64,000 nt of DNA from Pinus tabuliformis. Taxonomy: Eukaryota; Streptophyta; Pinopsida; Pinales; Pinaceae. The notes under the pieces were generated by a model. That model made no database searches, was not told the origin of the DNA, and was given only the letters and a program-made list of their open reading frames with translations. The first letter of the stretch is position 1; each line of letters begins with the position of its first letter. This document shows, piece after piece, positions 57,026-64,000 of this stretch. The position numbers were made by a program, and so were the translations under genes. The stretch spans positions 311,849,840-311,913,839 of the forward strand of contig CM062820.1 of assembly GCA_031772625.1 (NCBI GenBank), read 5' to 3'.

Positions 57026-60000
57026 ATGGAAACACCAGTAGCCCTGAATATTCAACCTCTGAACGCCCCACAAAGAGAGTTGGAATGGAAGGCCCTAGGA
57101 GATAAAGATTACCAGATGATAGACTTGTTCTCAATGAATTCCAAATTTAATATTCATATGCTAAATGAATTAAAAGCTCAACACCTCAGTGGAGCTGATA
57201 TTTTAGGGATTTGGGACTCCAACTTGCCCATTTACAACCTCCCTCAAGTCAATGTCCTTCCAGACCTGATCCATAGATGCTGTGAGAACTATGATCCCTG
57301 TCAAAGAGCTGTCCTCAATACATCAGGTGCAGTCTTGTTCCATATTACCCCTGAGGCCATAAATCAAATGCTGAACTTTCATTCTGCAAGACCATTGACT
57401 CCTCTCTCCATGATGGACTTATTAAAGAAGGGGGGCAGGCTGTCCAGTGCCCAGGTCATCAAGATTAATCAGTTATTTATTCAGCCAAGCTCTAAAGCTC
57501 TGAGAACACCTCCTATTGGACATCCATATCTCAATGACTTGGGGAAGATGCTGGTGGATTTGATCAGCTATGTCCTGGGGTATAAGGGAATTGAGGATGT
57601 TGATGACACCATAATGGCCATGATGTCCATATTTTCTCCTGGAAAGCCTCCTGCTGTGCACTATGACTATGCTGTGTATATTGCAAACAAGATTCATGAG
57701 CAACTGATGAATCTAGAAAGGGAAAGGGTGTTCAGATACACCTCATACATCTATCATCTGTTCCTATTTTATCAACCAGACAGTTTCCCTATTCCTCTCA
57801 AGAAACTTGATGCCCAGGGAAATCCAAGGTCTGTAGTATTTTGGACCTCAGTTTTTCATTGCACCTCCCATTCACCATACACATACTGTGAATTCATAGA
57901 CCTGTTCATTCATCCAGCTATGACTTTGTTATTTGGTGTCCCTCCTCCAAGATTGACTGATGAGATGCAAAGAATACTTCACCTCTCAAAGGCCTACAGC
58001 ATTGGTGATTGGTACTTTTACCAACACCATACAGTAATCAGAATATATGGCTGTGAGTTGGACCCTTATAGGCTGCCAAGATATGTCCCTATGAGACTAT
58101 TTGCCTTGGAGTATTTCAGACAGTTTGGAAATGCAGACCAGGTCCATTTCCACAGCAAAAACAAGAAGGTGCAACTAAAGGTCAGGAACCAGCTAGGCCC
58201 ATTTCTTTACAACCAAAGGGAGGAGGGATGGAAGGAAGCAGATATGATCCTAGAGAGCCTCCAATTAGAAACTAGTTTCCGCTGGATACCTTATGACCCT
58301 AATCATTTCATTTCTCTCAGGAGGGTAAAATATAAATTGGGTGGCTATGCTCACATCAGATTGCCTCACATTGAGAAATATGCCAATCTACTAAGTTGGA
58401 AAGAGGGCACTCTAGAAGAGCCAATGACTAGAGAGCAAATACTACAAAGAGAGGCAAAGAATATTGAAAAAGAGGCTGACTTGGAAACTTGTGGACAGGT
58501 TTCCTCTTCATACCAAAGGCAGCTGGGAGCAGCTGCATCATCTTCGACAGCACATCAGCAAGCAGCCAAGGCTACTTATCAGGCTTCCAGCAAAGGCAAA
58601 GAGAAGCAGATGGAGCAGGAGCAGCCACCTCCTATAGCAGAACAACAAGAAAAGGGAAAGAAGAGGGATAGAGAGCAGGAGACTCCCCTCACCACATCCA
58701 TAAATCAAGGGGAGAAAAGGCACAGAATGAATCCCCTCTCCGAGGAAGAAATGCCTATTGGGCAATCTTTGGGCATGGGCCCACCGAGTATGGAGGCATC
58801 TGCAAGTTCCTTTCAAAAGGAACAAGAAAGAACAGTTGGAGGAGAAGTCAGCTCCTCAAGCCAGCAACGGAGAGCTGAAACAGGCATCAAACAACAATTT
58901 ATTGATATCAAAAAGAAGAATGAGCCACTTAGGATACAGTTGTACAATCACTTATTGAAAATGGCTCCTACAAACCAGCAGAGGTTGATGTCTGCATATG
59001 ATGTAGAAGAGGGAAAAATGATAATGAGCCATTTCATGCCAACCATGCTACAGCCACAATTAGCTGCAGACTATGTAAGGACCAAAGGTCCTTGATGGGA
59101 TTGAGATGAGATGTCGTATGCCACTCTGGCAGACAAAACTTTAGTGAATTATAGGTTGGAAAATAGCCTAAATAATACAGCTGCCCAACTTGAGTTGGAG
59201 AAAGCATCCTCACAGGCAAAGGACAACCGAATCAAAGCATTGGAGGATATCATTATAGAACTTGGGCATGATCCCAAGGACACCAAGGCTATACAAGCGC
59301 TGCTGAAACTAAGAGATGCAGACATGGTAGCACTAAGGAAGATGGTTAAGATCCCAGCAACTCTTCACCCACAGACAGAAGAGGTTGCCTAGCTGAGGCA
59401 TGACCAAGATGCATTAAGCATGTTGATATCATTATACAAACAGCTGATCCAGACATAAGAGAAATTGGGAGAAACAGAGGCTGCGCTGCAGGCAGCCCTA
59501 CAACAAAAGGAAGTAGGCCAAACATCTCAGCCTCCTCCACCAATAATCAACCTTGAGGAACCCCCTCAAACTAGTGCTCCACCTACAGAACAGACAGCGC
59601 CATCTACATCAGCACCAGCACCAACAACAGATCAGGCTCCAAGCCTTGATATGCAGAAGCTGAAGAATGAAATTCAGGCCTTAGAAGCCCAAATGGCAGA
59701 GTTAAATGAAGCCAGAGAGAATTTAGCTAAGCTGAATGAAAAATATGACAAATCCAAGCAAAGTGTAGCAGAAAAAGGAAGGGAAATAAAGGCCCTTAAG
59801 GAGAAGATAAAGGAGCTAGAGAATGAGCTCACCCTTGACAAAGTGGTGGCTGAGCTCAAGACAGTTTTATGGGCCAACATTGGCCAATAAATCACAGATC
59901 AATGGCAGTATATTGAGACTATTCATGAGCAAATGGAGCTCATAGGCAAAGCACACAAGGAAATCCAGAGAGCAAGGGCTTCTCTAGGCAATATGCCTGA

Positions 60001-60475
60001 GATAGCCAACAGAATGATTAACGTGCTCAATAACCGTACAGGTCCTCAGCTGGCAGCAATGGGAATTCCCAACAGAACTGAAACCATCTTGCTGATAAAG
60101 AGGGTCCTTACATTGAGAAGCTTGGTACAAACACTGGAAAGAAGAAGCCAGGACATGCAGACAGAAGTGAACAAGTTTATGGACAAGTTTGCAGCATTAC
60201 AAGGCAGAGGTCTTCCTGGCTTACTGAATAGTGCAGGGAGGCTACTTTCACATGAGAACTATGCAAAAAGGGTCAATACATTTGCCACCAATCAGATCAC
60301 TTTAAGACCAAGCACCTCAGAAGAAACAGGGCCAGCATCTGGGCAAAGTCTCTATGACAGAGTAGAGAACTTATTTTTCATTATGAATGAGATTAAACAT
60401 TTGTTTGAAGTGCCTCCAAACTTCTACAAATATACAGAGGCAGATGAGACCTTGGATGCAATTTTGGGACATTAA
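57026..60475 (+). pseudogene. Large ORF of unknown function, five in-frame stops
   Basis: The ATG in good context (ACCATGG) opens a frame of 689 codons. The same frame continues without any shift to TAA at 60473, interrupted only by TGA 59093, TGA 59102, TAG 59390, TAA 59456 and TAA 59888. The full frame is 1,149 codons. Residues 1-470 look globular and helix-rich (VLNTSGAVLFHITPEAINQ, FRYTSYIYHLFLFYQ, IHPAMTLLFGVPPPRL). Residues about 480-640 are Gln/Glu/Lys-rich and disordered, with a basic KGKKRDRE patch. The C-terminal third has Glu/Leu heptads (59640-59880), a Pro/Thr linker and a final helical block. There is no signal peptide, membrane segment or polymerase motif. It faintly recalls the ORFs of unknown role found in plant gypsy elements (putative plant transposon protein or mobile-domain type), but I cannot assign a family. 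It is probably retroelement-encoded. Confidence 0.7.
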
Positions 60476-61763
60476 TTGCCCACACAGGAATGGTGGACCA
60501 AAATGATACAGTTGATACTGTAAAATATAGCCTTTCATCAAAATTTTTCATCAAAAAACATAAGTCATCATGTACAGGAAAATTTGATGTATTCAATATT
60601 TTGGAAAAGAATAAACTGAGCCAACTCAGCAGAAAGATTCGGCCACTAAAGCAATACTGACAGTTGCAAATGACATGGCCGAGAAAGCTACAGCATGACA
60701 AAGCCATAAAGGCACATCATTCATCATTAATACAGAACGCTCAGCCGACTCAGTGGCTTCCAAATTGTCAAAAAGACTTCTGACAGCATTAAAGGGCATT
60801 CACTTTGTATTTAGAGCAGTAATAACTTCCTTATCTGCTATTTTGTAAAGTTGGTGAACATATTTATTTCTCAAGTGACTCAGCGGTTCAGATATTTTGT
60901 ATCACCGATCGTATATATTCCCCCTCGCCGAAGGAGGAGGGGTTATTGTTGATTTTCTCTTCTAGAGATCTTATGCTGTAAATGTTCAGAGTATTAATAC
61001 AAAGGCTGATGGAATTTCCAAAGTTCTGTGTTGTCTGAGGCATTGTGTGTGTTTGCTGAATGCTAGAGGATTCCTGCGTATTTCATGACACAATAAGTTT
61101 CCTTTAAACTCTTCGTTATCTGTTTTAATTATTTCTTCATAACCCATTCATGTTCTATGTTTCACAGTTAATGGAAAAGAAAAAGAATAGTTTCAGGACT
61201 TATTCATAGGATACCCTGATCTCAATCTATGTTGTTATAAATGTTTTCTTAAGTTATAGTTATAAGGTGTAATTCTTAATTGCTGCACTTTCAGACTATA
61301 TCTTTCACAGTGGTTATTGTTCAGGAATTCAAATCTGCTCCTGTGCAATATATCTCTTTCTCACACCCCCAGCTTAGTGGAAAATTCTTAATTGCTTTTC
61401 ACTGGTTAAACGCACTTCATCATCACAATTTCAAGTTTGTTTCATGAAATATCTAAATGGCCCTTTTCTTTCAACAATCTCACTCAACATTTCAAACAAC
61501 CCGTAGCCACAGACTCCATTGCCCAATGGACTAAAAACTGTCTGAAGATTTCCACCTTAAGTACTGAAAGACATCACTCAACCAAAACGTTAAACAAAAC
61601 TGAACTCATAGCTAGCCTAAAATCCTCACAAAGCAGAGATAAATTTTAAAGAGAGAGCCCTCTCTGATTACAGTTTGGCTAGAAACTGTAATCCAAAGCT
61701 TGGTTAGTGGTTACCCCGGCCGTATTCCCTTGGGAGTCAAAGGGAACAACCTGGGTGTTAACA
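60476..61763 (+). repeat. 3' part of the 5' LTR of a Tat/Ogre-like element
   Basis: The segment ends GGGTGTTAACA at 61763, just before a primer-binding site, so it must contain the U3/R/U5 end of a 5' LTR. A TATATATT box at 60912, a GC-rich start-site region and an ATTAATACAAAG stretch near 60992 fit promoter and R/U5 order. The left end is not determined: it may lie near 60480, or far upstream so that the LTR includes the large ORF. Confidence 0.72.
60912..60919 (+). promoter_or_regulatory. Probable LTR TATA box
   Basis: TATATATT is followed after a few bases by CCCCCTCGCCGAAGGAGGAG. A start site near 60945 would give the genomic RNA of the gag-protease element. Confidence 0.55.
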
Positions 61764-61766
61764 TAA

Positions 61767-61785
61767 TTGGCGACTCCGCTGGGGA
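61767..61785 (+). other. Primer-binding site, tRNA-Arg type
   Basis: TTGGCGACTCCGCTGGGGA matches the site known from Ogre/Tat-lineage plant gypsy elements, which is complementary to the 3' end of tRNA-Arg. Three bases (TAA) separate it from the LTR end. Confidence 0.88.
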
Positions 61786-61903
61786 AGCATATTTTTCAAA
61801 CTGCTGTCTGTCTTTAGAAAGTGGTTCTAAAAACAGCTTGAGCACTCTCCTGAAATAGTTCTAAAAAATATCCTAAAAAATACCAAAAAAAGTAGTTCAG
61901 AAG

Positions 61904-64000
61904 CTGGCTCCTAAAAGGAAGACTAGGCACACCAGGTCAAATCCTGACCCAAATCCTCCTCCTGTTTTCGAGAATCCAAATTTGATCCATAAAACCCAAA
62001 AGAGCCAAAAGGAACTAGAGCAATCTCCTGAATCTAGCCCTGAGGTAGTTCAGCACACTTTTATCCCCACCCCTTCTAAGCCAACCTTTCACCTCCATAC
62101 AACTCATTCCTTCCCCTCTTCATCATCCACTTCACAAAATATATTGTCAACACCTAACACCCAAACTGCTATTGTTGTCCCTGTTGTTCCAGTTGTCCCA
62201 CTTATCCTACCAAATATGGCTAACCGTTATGCACCCCTCCAGCTGCCAAACAATCCTGGGGCCATGCCTCAGGATTACCAAGGCAAAATCACTTATTTTG
62301 ATGGAACCAGTACATACACTACCTTACAGCATACCAAGAAAATGCAATATTACTTCGAAAACTATGAGATAGATGAGGATGATGTGAGGATGAAAATTTT
62401 TGTACAAAGTCTGACAGGTGAATTAAGAACTTGGTTCAGGGCATTGGCTGCAAACTCTATAGCTAATTCGGGTGCTCTTTACCAGTCTTTTCTAAACAGA
62501 TGGGAAAAGAAAAAAGACCCTCTACACATTTTATTTGAATATGACACCATAAAGAGAGGTCCACAAGAAACTGTCTCGGACTATTGCACTAGATTCAATT
62601 CTATCTATAGTGCTATTCCTCAAAACCTTAGGCCTCCACCTGATTTAGCATTAATTAAGTTCCCTGATGGGTTTGATGCTGACATGGCATATCAATTAAG
62701 AGAAAGAGCCCCTGCAACTTTGGCAGGCATGCAAGACATAGCAGTAAGTGTAGAGGCAAATTTGATTGCCAAGAGAAATAGGGCCAGAACTGAAAGAAGA
62801 ACTACCTTTAAGGAAGAACCTTCAGCGTTTGAGCAGAAGTTAGATGCAATCATCAAAGGCATGGACAGACTTGGGGACAGAGTGGAAACCATAGAAAGAA
62901 AGGCATCATGGGAAGGACAAACAAGCAATATAAGAAACCAAAACTTTAGAAAGAATCAAAATCCCAATGCTGGAAGAACTGATCCTGACCAACATGTCAG
63001 ACCCCCTTTCCAAGAGAATTATGCTGAGGCTTCCACATCCAGTGAGCCCAATGAGGATCCTCACATCAACCTAATGGGTTTGGACAGTGGGAATCAAATC
63101 TTTTTAACGCAAGAAGATCATAAGGATGATGATATCAAGCAGTTCCAGACCAAATCAGGTGAGTCATTTGATTTCAAACAAGGCTATGATACAGCTATTT
63201 TTGAAGTTCATAAGCAATATAAATTGAGAAGTAGAACAATAAATGTGACACAGCCTGACAAAACAAAGGACACACCACAACCTAAGAAGGCTATTGTCAC
63301 ATATCCAATTGACAAAACTGATCCAATCACAAAGGAAGTAACAGTTGAAGAAATAACTAAAGCATCTCCCTCAAATCAACAGCCAGTGGCTACATCATCC
63401 TTGCAGCATAATCCAAGCAATATTTCTCAAAAGGTGAGTAAAAAGGACAAACCCCAAGATCAAAACGAGAATCAAGAAGAAAGCTCTAAGGAGTCCATTG
63501 AAAGGGAAAAGGTTGTTAACCAGAACACTAAAACCCAATCTGAAAAACCATTTGACTTGGAAGCTGAAATTGGAAAATTGAAGATAGCCATTCCTCTCTC
63601 AGAGTTGGCCAAACATAACATCTATAAACAACAAATCAAGAGATCCCTTCAACTCACTCATAACAAAGATGATGTCAATGTGTTGGATGACACTCCCGAA
63701 CTACTTTTCGGCCCAGAAGTTGATGGAAAGACAACAGTTACAGGAATCTTACCGTTCTATGTCAGCCTGCATGTTCATAATAAGATATTACACAATGCAA
63801 TGTTTGACTCAGGCGCTTCCCACAACCTGATGCCCAAATCAGTCATGGAAAGATTAAATCTAGATATTACAAGACCATATAAGGACCTATTCTCATTTGA
63901 CTCCAGCCAAGTCAAGTGTTTAGGCCTCATAAAGGATCTCTGTGTGTCACTTGTCCAATACCCCAATAAGACAATCTTGATGGATGTTGTAGTTGCTGAT
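61904..64000 (+). CDS. Gag-protease polyprotein, open at the window edge
   Basis: The frame is stop-free from 61877 to 64000. The first ATG is at 62216, but the likely original start is the CTG at 61904, which opens a basic LAPKRKTRHTR N-terminus where related gags would have Met. A Pro/Ser-rich leader (61930-62210) precedes the gag core: YQGKITYFDGTSTYTTL, ELRTWFRALAANSIANSG, FLNRWEKKKDPLHILFEY, ETVSDYCTRFNSIYSAIP (about 62270-62640). A charged, poorly ordered stretch follows without any CCHC zinc knuckle. Then comes a pepsin-like retroviral-type protease domain whose active site is FDSGASHNLMPKSVMERL (Asp codon 63806-63808). Gag would form the particle and the protease would cut the polyprotein. 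Reverse transcriptase is expected just beyond the window. Confidence 0.9.
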   Translation, partial: MAPKRKTRHTRSNPDPNPPPVFENPNLIHKTQKSQKELEQSPESSPEVVQHTFIPTPSKPTFHLHTTHSFPSSSSTSQNILSTPNTQTAIVVPVVPVVPLILPNMANRYAPLQLPNNPGAMPQDYQGKITYFDGTSTYTTLQHTKKMQYYFENYEIDEDDVRMKIFVQSLTGELRTWFRALAANSIANSGALYQSFLNRWEKKKDPLHILFEYDTIKRGPQETVSDYCTRFNSIYSAIPQNLRPPPDLALIKFPDGFDADMAYQLRERAPATLAGMQDIAVSVEANLIAKRNRARTERRTTFKEEPSAFEQKLDAIIKGMDRLGDRVETIERKASWEGQTSNIRNQNFRKNQNPNAGRTDPDQHVRPPFQENYAEASTSSEPNEDPHINLMGLDSGNQIFLTQEDHKDDDIKQFQTKSGESFDFKQGYDTAIFEVHKQYKLRSRTINVTQPDKTKDTPQPKKAIVTYPIDKTDPITKEVTVEEITKASPSNQQPVATSSLQHNPSNISQKVSKKDKPQDQNENQEESSKESIEREKVVNQNTKTQSEKPFDLEAEIGKLKIAIPLSELAKHNIYKQQIKRSLQLTHNKDDVNVLDDTPELLFGPEVDGKTTVTGILPFYVSLHVHNKILHNAMFDSGASHNLMPKSVMERLNLDITRPYKDLFSFDSSQVKCLGLIKDLCVSLVQYPNKTILMDVVVAD

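Larger units (their letters stand above)
61764..64000 (+). mobile_element. Tat/Ogre-like Ty3/gypsy element, runs off the right edge
   Basis: The interior begins after the LTR end, with primer-binding site, a short leader and a gag-protease frame open to the last base of the window. Reverse transcriptase, integrase and the 3' LTR should lie to the right. With no stop in the visible frame, this is the youngest-looking element in the window. Confidence 0.88.

Noticed and set aside
1..64000. Bacterial-type features (operons, CRISPR, riboswitches) and tRNA/rRNA genes
   Set aside because: None seen on either strand. The content is plant nuclear repeat DNA.

Overview
This window looks like a gene-poor, transposon-filled stretch of a large plant nuclear genome. 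I infer a gymnosperm, most likely a conifer. The grounds are AT-rich sequence, nested plant-type LTR retrotransposons (Ty3/gypsy chromovirus, Athila-like, Tat/Ogre-like, SIRE-like Ty1/copia), L1-type and RTE-type LINEs, and a plant S-domain receptor-kinase relic. There are no operons, rRNAs, CRISPR arrays or recognisable tRNA genes. Almost every coding region is a decayed retroelement. The only long undamaged reading frame is the gag-protease frame that runs off the right edge.

Layout. 1-4392: 3' part of an L1-type LINE (+) ending in a poly(A) tract. 4393-11330: non-coding DNA with a fossil RTE-type LINE on the minus strand (7190-7700), a microsatellite and a 102-bp duplication. 11335-13190: minus-strand pseudogene of a G-type lectin S-receptor-like kinase, with at least two frameshifts and a deletion through the DFG motif. 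13949-20830: a second L1-type LINE (-), interrupted by about 1 kb of foreign DNA. 24140-24364: a CACTA-like transposon end that abuts a truncated LTR. 24365-32188: a chromodomain-bearing Ty3/gypsy element (copy A).

32189-52470 is a three-level nest. The 3' tail and LTR of a related gypsy element (copy B) is split by a SIRE-like copia element (33732-51851) flanked by a perfect GATTA target duplication. The 3' LTR of that copia is itself split by an 8.5-kb gypsy element (41429-49925) that carries gag but no pol. 53973-54608 is a long foldback (inverted-repeat) element.

55790-64000 is the most interesting part. A CpG-rich segment holds four copies of the palindrome TGACGTCA and GGATTAAT inverted repeats. 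It precedes a 1,149-codon single-frame ORF of unknown function (57026-60475), interrupted only by five in-frame stops. The ORF lies upstream of an LTR end (61763), a tRNA-Arg-type primer-binding site and an open gag-protease frame. Either the ORF and its promoter lie inside a giant 5' LTR of a Tat/Ogre-like element, or they belong to an adjoining element. A second LTR copy outside the window would decide this.

A recurring theme is decay by C-to-T (G-to-A) change: CAG to TAG stops, and lost catalytic Asp or Glu residues in reverse transcriptases, RNases H and an integrase. This is what long-term cytosine methylation of silenced elements would produce.
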